15,092 nucleotides of DNA, from positions 7,391 to 22,482 of the forward strand of contig MU603071.1 of assembly GCA_025201865.1 (NCBI GenBank), in the 5' to 3' direction. This document shows, piece after piece, positions 1 through 7,473 of the stretch. Below the pieces are notes generated by a model. That model was not told the DNA's origin. It saw only the letters and a program-made list of their open reading frames with translations, and did not search any database. Source of the stretch: Ramicandelaber brevisporus. Taxonomy: Eukaryota; Kickxellomycota; Ramicandelaberales; Ramicandelaberaceae. Within the stretch, counting starts at the first letter, position 1; each line of letters begins with the position of its first letter. Position numbers and translations under genes: made by a program.

Positions 1-507
1 TCCGCTCTCAGCTGGACCACATTCGATCAGCATCGCTCCTCCAGCTCGCCGCTCGCTCGCGCCTCCACATTCATTCATTCATTCATTCATTCATTCATCC
101 ATTCAAGCGCACACTCACTCACACACTCACTCTCACTTACTTTGAGCTCGCATCTGTGCACAGCTGGTTCCGCGTGGGCATTCTTCAATCGTTTGTTTGA
201 TTCGTGACTCTGTCTGAATAGAGCCACGTCCTATCATCTTGTTATGTTTTGATGCTGATTAAAAGTGATGAACCAAAAGAATAATGCTAATAGATGATGA
301 TGAAAAAATCTCGCAAGTAAGATGAAAGAGCATGAAAAGGCAGAAAATGGTATCGAAACGTGACATAATGCAGAATGTAATAAAATAGAAAAAGAGTGCA
401 GGTTGGCTTGATGCAAACAGGATGTGATAGAGAATGAATGTGCAGAAATAAAGTGATCAAGAAGAAAGAAAAAGTGTGAAGAAAGGATGGATGATGCAAG
501 GATGAAA
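1..507. other. Left-edge stretch with no recognised gene
   Basis: No protein family or RNA gene could be recognised here. The first 150 bases are pyrimidine-rich on the plus strand and include a CATT tandem array and CACTCA-type repeats. Bases 240-507 are purine-rich on the plus strand and contain the 3' flank of the minus-strand RGS gene. AATAAA hexamers occur on the plus strand near 379 and 446, but no plus-strand gene is recognised to use them. A plus frame is open from the window edge to TGA at 205-207 (68 codons). It reads through the repeats as Ser/His/Leu-rich sequence and is not convincing as the end of a gene. Confidence 0.6.
68..98. repeat. CATT tetranucleotide microsatellite
   Basis: Seven perfect tandem CATT units run from 68 to 95, followed by a partial unit. 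The array lies in a pyrimidine-rich non-coding stretch next to CACT/CTCA-type repeats at about 110-140. Confidence 0.9.
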
Positions 508-3500
508 TTAGTATCCCGGTTGAGGGACTGCGTATGGTTGACCAGGAATCAATCGTGGTACATGATGTCTGATGTACTCGCGTTCAACCATCTCAGCAAT
601 CTGCTGCTGTTGTTGCTGGATCATGGCTTGCTGCATAGCTGACATGCGCAGGCTATTGCTGACTTCCAATGCGTGAATGCGCGAGAAACCAGGCAGCACA
701 ACAATGAACAGACTCTCTAGCACATAATCGCGCACCTCGTCAAAGATGGTGAGTGAGAATGGTGCGCCGAATGCAATGGTGGCAGAAATGGACGAGCGCA
801 GATAAGAGGGCAGGCTGGGAATCTCCATAATTGCAGAGTTTGCAATGAATGCATTGAAGAGTGCCTCAACATCGCGACGAAGAGCAGCAGGGATAACACT
901 TAAGTTGTCAAGCTCTTCCTGTTCATTCTCTGAAACAGTTGCTGTGACACCATCGGTAGTTTGCTGCTGCTGTTGTTGTTGCTGTTGAGATTGTGTCGGA
1001 GCCATGCCCTCGTCATCGGAATCTTCAAAGAGAGCGCTCTCAACAGTGACTTCCTCCATCTGCTGAACTGAGGAACGTCTGCGAGAATGAGTGCGCAAAG
1101 CCAGTGTATCAGTGGAGGCATTCACATCGGCATCGCGAGGTGGTCTGTAAATCTCATGGCGGTGCTCCATAAATGTCTCCTCGATTGTGCGAACAGGTGG
1201 CGATGTATTCCACAGAGTAGCAAATGCACGATGCAAGCGGGCTACATCGTGCTCCACGCCAACAATGGCCATCGCATCCGCTTCAGCACCATGAAGAGTT
1301 GATACTGAAGAAAAGAATGTGGCTACACTGGCGCGCGGGTTCAAAGCAGCGGTGGATGCACCGAGCTGGCGAGGTTGGACTCCAGGCAGCATCGGAGTCG
1401 TGTGATCAGCTGCCGTCGTTGCATTTGAGAAAGATGGTGCATCAAATGAGGCAATTGACATGCGATTATCACTAGCACCAGCATCACCAGCAGGAGCGCC
1501 AAGAACACCAGGCTGAGACGCGCCAGCCATCGGCAGATGGATAGAGGAGGCCCATGGAGTGTTGATGTCATCTGCAAAGTATCCGCGCAATCCATCGGCG
1601 CCACGGTGTCCAACTGGCGCACCCAAATCGAGTTCAGAGGTGCTCCAGCTTGGCTCGCTGCCTGGACCCATTCCAAGAGTACCACGGTCGCTGCCATCGG
1701 GCAGCACTTGGCCAGCACTGCCGACGGGACGGATGCGCGGGGATGGAGGAGCCTCGGCAGAAGATGGGATGTCACTGATTGAGGAGCCGGAGAGAGTGAC
1801 AGTGTCCATGGACATGTTGGACCGGCGGCGCTCACGAATCTCACTCAAGCTCAAATTGAAACCAGCCGGGCCTTCGGTAGCCAAATGAGGATTGCGCTGG
1901 ACATCGAGACTGGGACGATATGTTTCAGCACGAACCTGGGTCATTTGCGGTGGCTGCGGCCGGGCAGTCGATGCTGCCTCGCCACCGGCAGGCTCAGAAG
2001 GAGTGCGAGCCGATGAACCAGACAGGTAGCCAGCATCGAGTCGGAGAGGCTCAAAGTTGAACGGGTTCGATTCGCGCTGAGCAGCGTTGTTTCCAGAAGT
2101 GGATTCAGGCGCCTGTGGCGACTGCACCAGATCTGTGAGGCCATAGTACATGAGCACCTTCGCTTTCAAGTACTGATATTCTTCGAGGAACATGACATAC
2201 TCAGTACAGAAAGATGCAGCCGCGAATCGCTTGAACAGCTTAAACAGTGCAGGATCGGCCAAGACTCGTGCAAAGACCTCCAATGGCGCTGGAGTGTATC
2301 TTTGGGGCAGCGGGCGGAAGCCACCGGTTCCCGATGCAACGCGACCTTCTTGCGCTGGAAACTGCGGGATTTCGCCAATGCCTGGAAGCTGTCCAGTGAG
2401 AGCAACCGATCTTCGTGACAAGCGCGGAGTGCGCATCAAGGCGGCAACTTCGGGGCTTGTGTGAACGGGCACTTGAGGCGAGCCCCGAGCATAACGCGCA
2501 GCAGGCGCAGACGGCGGAGACGAAGTGGTCGGAGATCCAGTTGGCACGGGTCCACCTGATGATGATGTGTCATGCTCATCACCGCCCGATGCGGATGACA
2601 TCACTTGCGGTTTGTCAATGGCTGCAAACGAGCGATTCCAGAATCTGCCTGATCCAAAGTATGTGCTGCACAGAGGAACAATGATGGAGAAGACGTGGAT
2701 CAGGAAGATTTGGATAACCTTGAACAGGAACGAATCGAACTTGAAGCGACGCGGACGATTGATGACATACTCCCACAGGTAGTACAATGGTGTGGAGATG
2801 ATGATACCAGCGACGCAGAACAGCAGCTCATTGCGAATGCCGAGAGTGTCGCGGCCGCCTCGCATCAGCTTGTGGATTAGGATGGGGCTGGCAATGAGCA
2901 TGGCAGCGTAGTAGATCCACAGTGGAATGAATTGGGTACCTGCTCTGCATCGAGTGGTAACGGGAACCAATGTGTAATACGGCGATACACCGTGGATGAC
3001 GCTGACGGCAATGAGCGAGTAGACGAAGGCACCGGCAACGAGGAAATAAGCCCAGCGCTGCTTCTTGCGAGCATCCAAAATGACTCGGCTCACATCGCTG
3101 TTTGTGTTCGGGCCAGCTGGTGCATCATCTGAAGAACGGCCTCGTACGTCAGCAGATGGTCTGGCAGCGTTATCTCCGCCATCAACAGTAGTAGCAGCAG
3201 CAGTGGTAGGAGCGAGAGCAGTGCTTCCGCCATCACTGCTACTCCGACGAAAGAATGCAGACACTTTGCGCAGTAGCCCCTTCGATCCACTTCGCTTGTG
3301 GCTCGGTGAATTGGGAACCACGCCAAGTCGCAGGTACTCACCGCCAAATGACAAACTGTGCTGCATCTGAGCGCGACTGATGCGTACGCTCATCAAGTAC
3401 CTGATTGCTCTCGCGCCAATTGAAGCCCAAAGCAGCGTGAACCCAAAGTACGATGCCCACAGAATGAGGAAACATGGAAACTCTCTAAAGAACACTGACG

Positions 3501-3966
3501 AAAACAGATATGCCATTGTCATCAGCCATCCAACTATAGCGCCAAACAGTACCAGCGAGGCGGAGCGTGGCCGTTGATGGCCGTGCGACCGCTTGACCCT
3601 CAAATAGTACATGATTGTAGTGCTGATGTAAATGACCGAGAGAACAACCACGAGAGCAATGTAGATGTTCTGCTTGGATTTTGTCCACTCGTCTCCAGCC
3701 AGGAACTGGTTCAGGCCGAGATTTTTGCTGCCGATACCGTCGATTACAGTGTTTACATCGTTACTATCGTCATCATCGTCAATGGCGCTGCTCCTGCTGT
3801 TGTTGGAGGCACTCCTGGTGGCAACAGAGCGGAGTGAGGAGAGAACTTTGCCGCTCGCCTTCTCGGCAGCAGAGCGCAAGGTTGCAGCTGCAGATTCCCT
3901 CGACGGTGTCCAAAAGAGAACGTCGTCATCGTTGGGCAGAGCCTCGACTGGATCAAGGTCGTTCAT
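508..3966 (-). CDS. Seven-transmembrane RGS protein with a split RGS domain
   Basis: The 1152-residue protein is a probable plasma-membrane regulator of heterotrimeric G-protein signalling, of the 7TM-RGS architecture known from plants, fungi and protists. Seven hydrophobic segments lie at about 99-121, 136-158, 163-184, 303-325, 344-364, 379-399 and 412-436. Basic loops (for example RVKRSH near 123) suggest an outside N-terminus and a cytosolic C-terminus. The loop between segments 3 and 4 is long (185-302). The first half of an RGS domain is visible at 562-605 (FARVLADPALFKLFKRF, then a helix with TEYVMFLEEYQYLK). The second half is at about 1022-1095 (LFNAFIANSAIMEIP, then IFDEVRDYVLESLF and GFSRI). 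About 415 residues rich in Ser, Pro, Ala and Gln separate them. The asparagines that contact G-alpha in RGS4 appear to be Tyr590 and Pro1050 here, so GAP activity is uncertain. Poly-Gln runs occur at 994-1002 and 1117-1122, and an acidic run at 63-67. There is no signal peptide and no visible intron. The family call is firm; the activity is inferred. Confidence 0.85.
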   Translation of the reverse strand: MNDLDPVEALPNDDDVLFWTPSRESAAATLRSAAEKASGKVLSSLRSVATRSASNNSRSSAIDDDDDSNDVNTVIDGIGSKNLGLNQFLAGDEWTKSKQNIYIALVVVLSVIYISTTIMYYLRVKRSHGHQRPRSASLVLFGAIVGWLMTMAYLFSSVFFREFPCFLILWASYFGFTLLWASIGARAIRYLMSVRISRAQMQHSLSFGGEYLRLGVVPNSPSHKRSGSKGLLRKVSAFFRRSSSDGGSTALAPTTAAATTVDGGDNAARPSADVRGRSSDDAPAGPNTNSDVSRVILDARKKQRWAYFLVAGAFVYSLIAVSVIHGVSPYYTLVPVTTRCRAGTQFIPLWIYYAAMLIASPILIHKLMRGGRDTLGIRNELLFCVAGIIISTPLYYLWEYVINRPRRFKFDSFLFKVIQIFLIHVFSIIVPLCSTYFGSGRFWNRSFAAIDKPQVMSSASGGDEHDTSSSGGPVPTGSPTTSSPPSAPAARYARGSPQVPVHTSPEVAALMRTPRLSRRSVALTGQLPGIGEIPQFPAQEGRVASGTGGFRPLPQRYTPAPLEVFARVLADPALFKLFKRFAAASFCTEYVMFLEEYQYLKAKVLMYYGLTDLVQSPQAPESTSGNNAAQRESNPFNFEPLRLDAGYLSGSSARTPSEPAGGEAASTARPQPPQMTQVRAETYRPSLDVQRNPHLATEGPAGFNLSLSEIRERRRSNMSMDTVTLSGSSISDIPSSAEAPPSPRIRPVGSAGQVLPDGSDRGTLGMGPGSEPSWSTSELDLGAPVGHRGADGLRGYFADDINTPWASSIHLPMAGASQPGVLGAPAGDAGASDNRMSIASFDAPSFSNATTAADHTTPMLPGVQPRQLGASTAALNPRASVATFFSSVSTLHGAEADAMAIVGVEHDVARLHRAFATLWNTSPPVRTIEETFMEHRHEIYRPPRDADVNASTDTLALRTHSRRRSSVQQMEEVTVESALFEDSDDEGMAPTQSQQQQQQQQQTTDGVTATVSENEQEELDNLSVIPAALRRDVEALFNAFIANSAIMEIPSLPSYLRSSISATIAFGAPFSLTIFDEVRDYVLESLFIVVLPGFSRIHALEVSNSLRMSAMQQAMIQQQQQQIAEMVEREYIRHHVPRLIPGQPYAVPQPGY

Positions 3967-4020
3967 AGCGTGCGGTTACGTCGGTGTGTATGCGTGTGCG
4001 TGTTTTGTGCGTTATGTGCA

Positions 4021-4050
4021 AGTGCAAGTGCTAGTGCTAGTGCTAGTGCT
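4021..4050. repeat. AGTGCW hexamer array upstream of the RGS gene
   Basis: One AGTGCA unit is followed by four perfect AGTGCT units. The array ends about 55 bases upstream of the RGS start codon, so it is either in the RGS 5' leader or in its core promoter. Confidence 0.85.
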
Positions 4051-4206
4051 CGTTTGTTTGTATGCGATGCTTGCTAATGCGTGCTATGCAGGTTGAGCCA
4101 AGATGATGCGGTAATGGTAGTGTCTTGGAAGTTGTGCAAAAGAAAGGGTGATAGTGCAGGTCAAATCGAAGGCATTCGCGAGAGATACACATGTCAGCCT
4201 GTTTCC

Positions 4207-4238
4207 ACTTCTGCTTCTACTTCTGTCTCTACTTCTGT
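4207..4238. repeat. Degenerate 12-base ACTTCT repeat
   Basis: Two and two-thirds copies of a 12-base unit beginning ACTTCTG are visible, differing only at positions 8-10 of the unit. Read on the plus strand it is wholly pyrimidine-rich. No role is evident. Confidence 0.7.
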
Positions 4239-4516
4239 AGACCTTCAAGCGCACAGGGCCATTCGGCGTGGGGATCCAACTGTGAGAGAGATAGCTGATA
4301 CAATGCGGGGGCACATCAAAGCTTCCATCAATCACAGTTGAGCTCGTGCTTTTTCGAAGCAAAAAAAGAAAACTCTCCCGCTCCACTCCCTCCACCACCC
4401 GTGAGACTGCTTGACATCATCGCTTGCCCGCGTCTGTACAACTTGCATCGTATTCTTCGTCGTCTTCTTCATTGCAAAGTGCCCCCTCGTCAAGAATGGT
4501 CGATAACTCGGGCAGT

Positions 4517-4544
4517 CTGCTCGAGCAGTTTGTCCGTCGAGCAG
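4517..4544. repeat. Palindrome and inverted repeat in the pseudoprotease 3' flank
   Basis: CTGCTCGAGCAG at 4517-4528 is a perfect 12-base palindrome. Its right half TCGAGCAG recurs at 4537-4544, so CTGCTCGA (4517-4524) can pair with it as an 8-base stem around a 12-base loop. The element lies 124-151 bases past the pseudoprotease stop, just beyond its candidate AATAAA. It could be a binding site, an RNA hairpin or chance. Confidence 0.5.
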
Positions 4545-4667
4545 CTCGTTTATTCATTGAGCATGTCGCAAGAGTAGTCCGATTTTCCACGCGTTCCAAT
4601 TTGTATCAATAGGACATTGCCAAAACAGGAAAACATGAATTTAGCAATGAAAGAGCAGAAACAATGA

Positions 4668-5837
4668 CTATAAAAGTTGGAATGTAAAGACAATGAGGGA
4701 AATGAATGGCACGACAAGCATCATGATGACTGGAGAAGAGGTGAAGGACATGGTCTGGACAGCTCCACTGCTAGTTGCACGCTGACCGCCAGCATTCGGC
4801 TTTGATGGGTTTGGAGTTGGCGATGGCTTGGGTTTGTCAATTTTGCTGTCGTCGCCAGGTTGGTCAACCTGGTCCGGATTGCCGGCAGTTGCCAGAAACT
4901 CCGTGTCCAGACCTGTGACATTTTTAATAAAGTCGAGATGTGGCCACAAACGAGTAAAAATAGCAACAGTTGCCTTGCCGCATTTCAGATTCTTGACGGA
5001 TGTTGACTCTGCGTTTTCGCCCGCCTCGATAAGTGTACTGTTGCTCTTTGGTGAAGAATTGTTGTTGCTATTGCTACTGCTACTGTTGTTGTTCTTCAGT
5101 TGATTGCCATCGACCACATATCTGGACAGGAGCGCAATTGGCTTCTTTCGGTCTCCATTTGGAGTGCTGATGAGCACGTTACCAAACCACGGACAAGATG
5201 TGTGCTCAAGCGGAACTGCACAGTATACTGGCCCATTCAAATCGTACTCCTTTGCAGCCTTCATGTTTGGAATTACTCGCTTACACGTCGACTTGTCACC
5301 GCCCCTCATCACAATTCTGTACGAAACATGACCCTCAACCTCAATCTCTTTGTTCGAATCGCGATAGCCATAACCAATGATAATCTTGCTCTTCTTGGGT
5401 GTCATCGACCTGTTGAAGATGCCGCGTGGCTCCAGATACTCGTGATTCTTTGGGATTTCTTCAGCCAGTGTCAAAATTGCCAGATCATTGTCACCAGTGA
5501 CCGGGTTGTACTGTGGGTGGACTGTGATGCTGGCAACCGCAAACTTCTCACTTTTGTTGGTCAAGCTCATTGCGGAGAGGACAGTGACGTTGAGTGGAGT
5601 GGCTGTGCCAGGAATGGTGTTCTGGCTGGCAACGACTGCCACATGTTTGCGGGAGAGAAGAGCACCGCCTTGTGTGGTAGAACGTTCCGTGGAGTTGTGC
5701 AAACCGACGGCTGCAGTGCTGCTGGACTGTTTGTTCAGACCGTTGCGAGTCATGCCTGCGGCTGGCGAAGTGCAGGAGAGTAGTACCAACAAGGCTGCCA
5801 GCACCAGGGCTGGCAGCTGGAGAAGCGACAACGTCAT
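4668..5837 (-). CDS. Secreted GPI-anchored trypsin-fold pseudoprotease (S1 homologue)
   Basis: The 389-residue product is a chymotrypsin-fold (S1) protein that is probably catalytically inactive and held on the cell surface. The start was placed at the ATG at 5837 because it opens directly onto a signal peptide (MTLSLLQLPALVLAALL). The upstream extension of the frame is translated pyrimidine-rich leader. GGALLSRKHVAVVASQ (57-72) aligns without gaps to the trypsin histidine box, but His57 is Ser71 and Cys42/Cys58 are Gln56/Gln72. Asp102 is kept as Asp118 (GDNDLAILTL). IIGYGY (153-158) matches the VAGWG region. In the serine box, SCPWFGNVLI places Gly219 at Ser195. No IVGG-type activation end is seen. 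Cys185/Cys206 and Cys215/Cys286 fit the C168-C182 and C191-C220 disulfides. Many N-glycosylation sequons are present, including an Asn/Ser run at 249-262. A Pro/Lys-rich stalk (320-350) precedes TSSG and a hydrophobic tail (369-389), a typical GPI signal. Partners are unknown. Confidence 0.8.
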   Translation of the reverse strand: MTLSLLQLPALVLAALLVLLSCTSPAAGMTRNGLNKQSSSTAAVGLHNSTERSTTQGGALLSRKHVAVVASQNTIPGTATPLNVTVLSAMSLTNKSEKFAVASITVHPQYNPVTGDNDLAILTLAEEIPKNHEYLEPRGIFNRSMTPKKSKIIIGYGYRDSNKEIEVEGHVSYRIVMRGGDKSTCKRVIPNMKAAKEYDLNGPVYCAVPLEHTSCPWFGNVLISTPNGDRKKPIALLSRYVVDGNQLKNNNSSSSNSNNNSSPKSNSTLIEAGENAESTSVKNLKCGKATVAIFTRLWPHLDFIKNVTGLDTEFLATAGNPDQVDQPGDDSKIDKPKPSPTPNPSKPNAGGQRATSSGAVQTMSFTSSPVIMMLVVPFISLIVFTFQLL

Positions 5838-6102
5838 CAAAAAAGGGGGAGCTGTGAACTGTGGGTGTGAAGGCGAGGGTGAGAGTGGAGGGGAAGAAGC
5901 GCGCAACAACAGCGACAACAACGACGGTAGCAGAAGAGGCAACAATAAAAGGCAGCTTCTCACTGAGGGACGACTATCAGTGGAACGTTGGAAAGTTTGG
6001 AGTGAGTAGAAAAGAAGCATCAAGGCTACCGGGGTACCTTCGATTGACTGGATGTCAGCCAATCGTGGCTTGTTGATCAGGGTTGGTGATTTGCCAAGAC
6101 GA

Positions 6103-6120
6103 CCGAATGGTTCGATTCGG
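6103..6120. repeat. Short inverted repeat in the pseudoprotease promoter region
   Basis: CCGAAT and ATTCGG form perfect 6-base arms around GGTTCG, about 270 bases upstream of the pseudoprotease start codon. It superficially resembles a tRNA T-arm but has no other tRNA features. It may be a protein-binding site. Confidence 0.5.
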
Positions 6121-6320
6121 AGTTACACAAAACTGTTGATCCAATAATAGCACGAACGACTTTACAATCTGTATGGAAACAATGAAGATGCCAATAGAAT
6201 AGATTTCGAACTCGATGAGAGCAACGCTAATACTAGTGGCAAGGATTGGTAAAATTGACGAAACTACACGGTCACAGTAATAGCTGACTTTGAATAACAG
6301 CTAATGATAACTAAACCAGG

Positions 6321-6350
6321 AAGAATAAGAATAAGAATAAGAATAAGAAT
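6321..6350. repeat. AAGAAT hexamer array (five perfect copies)
   Basis: Five uninterrupted AAGAAT units end 10 bases beyond the stop codon of the minus-strand propeller gene. The array would be transcribed as (ATTCTT)5 at the very start of that gene's 3' UTR. Confidence 0.95.
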
Positions 6351-6360
6351 ATAAACACGA

Positions 6361-7473
6361 TTAGAGCTTAAGTGGGCAGCCTGGCTGATAATCCAAAGCT
6401 GCAACCTGTGACGACGCCAGCTCGGTGGCAAAGATGCGCTTGGACAATGGCAGCAAGCGGTGAGCCTTGTTGCGCTGAGTTGGCATCACAGCAACCTCCT
6501 CATGAGTAATCTTGCTGTAAGTTGGGTCAAAATCAACGCGGATGTAGGCATCCAGCGCATTTCCCTTGACAATGGACGACGACAGCAGCCAGATGCCTGG
6601 GTTCTTTTTGGAGTCGGTCTGGTGATCGTCGAAGGCCAAGTGCAACAACGACGCATCCTTGGCAACTGGAGACTGCAGCTGGAAGTAAGTAACCTTGTCA
6701 TCCTTGTCAATGAATCCAAACTTGCCAGTGCCATTATCCGCGGTGCCGACCATGGCGAACCACACACCACCGTTTGGACCGGCAATCAAACCAACTGGAG
6801 TCTGAGCACCGCCGTTGGCAGTCGTCGAAATCACGGTGGTGGTGTCCTTGGCTGGATCAATGACGTGGATCTCACTGGACTGGTCGCAAGACACATAGAA
6901 CTTCTTGTTGGCTGGATGCTGGGCAATGAAGATGGGGTTGCTGGCCACCTTCCAAATCTTGTAGTCGCTCGGATTGTTGTAGTTGATACGAACCACGTGC
7001 TGGCTGCCCTTCAGCGTGGACCACACACAATCGCCGTACTCGCCAACGTAATGGGGACCTTTGCCTGGAGCTGGAATGGGCAGAGTCTTGACGACAACTG
7101 GCGGCAAGTCAATGAACAGTGCCTTCGGGTCGACAAGCATTAGTCTATTTCCATTTTCGTGCGTCATCCATACGTGACCCGGATATCGCTGGGAAAGAGC
7201 CACACCATGCAGACCGTCAGTCTCGTTGCCGAGCTGGTGAGCACGCGACATGAGAATTTGTTCGTTGAAGGCATCAAACGTAGCCTTGACCATCTTGGAG
7301 CTGCCCATCTGCGAAATGACGATGGTGTTGGTCAGCGGCATGCGAACCAACTCGTGGGTCTGGGCATCGTTCGGCACAGCAAACTCGTACACAGCACGCG
7401 CGCAGCTCTGGGCAGACACCGCGGTAGCAGTCGCAGCTACAATCAGCGTAGCAATGGCAACAGCGAACTTCAT
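6361..7473 (-). CDS. Secreted beta-propeller protein, streptogramin (virginiamycin B) lyase-like
   Basis: The 370-residue product starts at the ATG at 7473, which opens directly onto a signal peptide (MKFAVAIATLIVAATATAVSA, cleavage near 21-23). The frame runs four codons further to a TTG, which is less likely to be used. The mature part shows repeated propeller strands of the NHL/streptogramin-lyase type: GLHGVALSQ...HVWMTHENGNRLMLVDP (87-116), GDCVWSTLKGSQHVVRIN (147-164), PIFIAQHPANKKFYVSC then IHVIDP (180-207), TPVGLIAGPNGGVWFAM (225-241), GIWLLSSS (293-300) and AHRLLPLSKRIFATE (337-351). This suggests six or seven blades. Mature cysteines are 24, 149, 196 and 366. Bacterial Vgb is shorter and opens cyclic streptogramins using conserved His and Glu residues; I cannot place those confidently here. 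Drug inactivation should therefore not be assumed, and a secreted lactonase-like or binding role is equally possible. There is no GPI tail. Confidence 0.6.
   Translation of the reverse strand: MKFAVAIATLIVAATATAVSAQSCARAVYEFAVPNDAQTHELVRMPLTNTIVISQMGSSKMVKATFDAFNEQILMSRAHQLGNETDGLHGVALSQRYPGHVWMTHENGNRLMLVDPKALFIDLPPVVVKTLPIPAPGKGPHYVGEYGDCVWSTLKGSQHVVRINYNNPSDYKIWKVASNPIFIAQHPANKKFYVSCDQSSEIHVIDPAKDTTTVISTTANGGAQTPVGLIAGPNGGVWFAMVGTADNGTGKFGFIDKDDKVTYFQLQSPVAKDASLLHLAFDDHQTDSKKNPGIWLLSSSIVKGNALDAYIRVDFDPTYSKITHEEVAVMPTQRNKAHRLLPLSKRIFATELASSQVAALDYQPGCPLKL

Larger units (their letters stand above)
3967..4667. other. 701-base intergenic region: RGS promoter side and pseudoprotease 3' flank
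   Basis: The region lies between the start of the minus-strand RGS gene and the stop of the minus-strand pseudoprotease gene. It should hold the RGS promoter and 5' leader (near 3967) and the pseudoprotease 3' UTR (near 4667). It contains a hexamer repeat (4021-4050), a degenerate 12-base repeat (4207-4238), a 12-base palindrome (4517-4528) and, on the minus strand, an AATAAA at 4554-4549, 114 bases past the pseudoprotease stop. Short frames on both strands resemble no known family. No tRNA was recognised. Confidence 0.6.
5838..6360. other. 523-base intergenic region: pseudoprotease promoter
   Basis: The region separates two minus-strand genes. Bases about 5838-5950 are purine-rich on the plus strand, so the pseudoprotease transcript would have a pyrimidine-rich leader. 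From 6063 leftward-directed promoter sequence is expected, but no clear TATA box was seen. It contains a short inverted repeat (6103-6120) and a hexamer array (6321-6350) next to the stop of the following gene. No gene or RNA was recognised. Confidence 0.6.

Noticed and set aside
1-207. Possible 3' end of a plus-strand gene at the left edge
   Set aside because: The frame is open but reads through tetranucleotide repeats as Ser/His/Leu-rich sequence with no domain, and absence of stops is expected in this composition.
1341-1844. 167-codon minus-strand frame overlapping the RGS gene
   Set aside because: It lies in another frame of the low-complexity RGS insertion and has no domain of its own.
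4084-4398. 104-codon minus-strand frame between the RGS and pseudoprotease genes
   Set aside because: It crosses the pyrimidine repeats, has no recognisable domain, and the opposite strand is equally open.
5100-5783. 227-codon plus-strand open frame
   Set aside because: It is antisense to the pseudoprotease, and the minus-strand frame has a signal peptide, fold motifs and a GPI tail.
5838-6062. 75-residue N-terminal extension of the pseudoprotease
   Set aside because: It is Leu/Ser/Pro-rich translation of a pyrimidine-rich leader. The internal ATG at 5837 gives a clean signal peptide.
6103-6120. Possible tRNA T-arm (GGTTCGATTC)
   Set aside because: The T-stem does not pair properly, and no acceptor, D or anticodon arms could be found upstream.
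6460-7143. 227-codon plus-strand open frame
   Set aside because: It is antisense to the propeller gene, has no family match and no plausible promoter.
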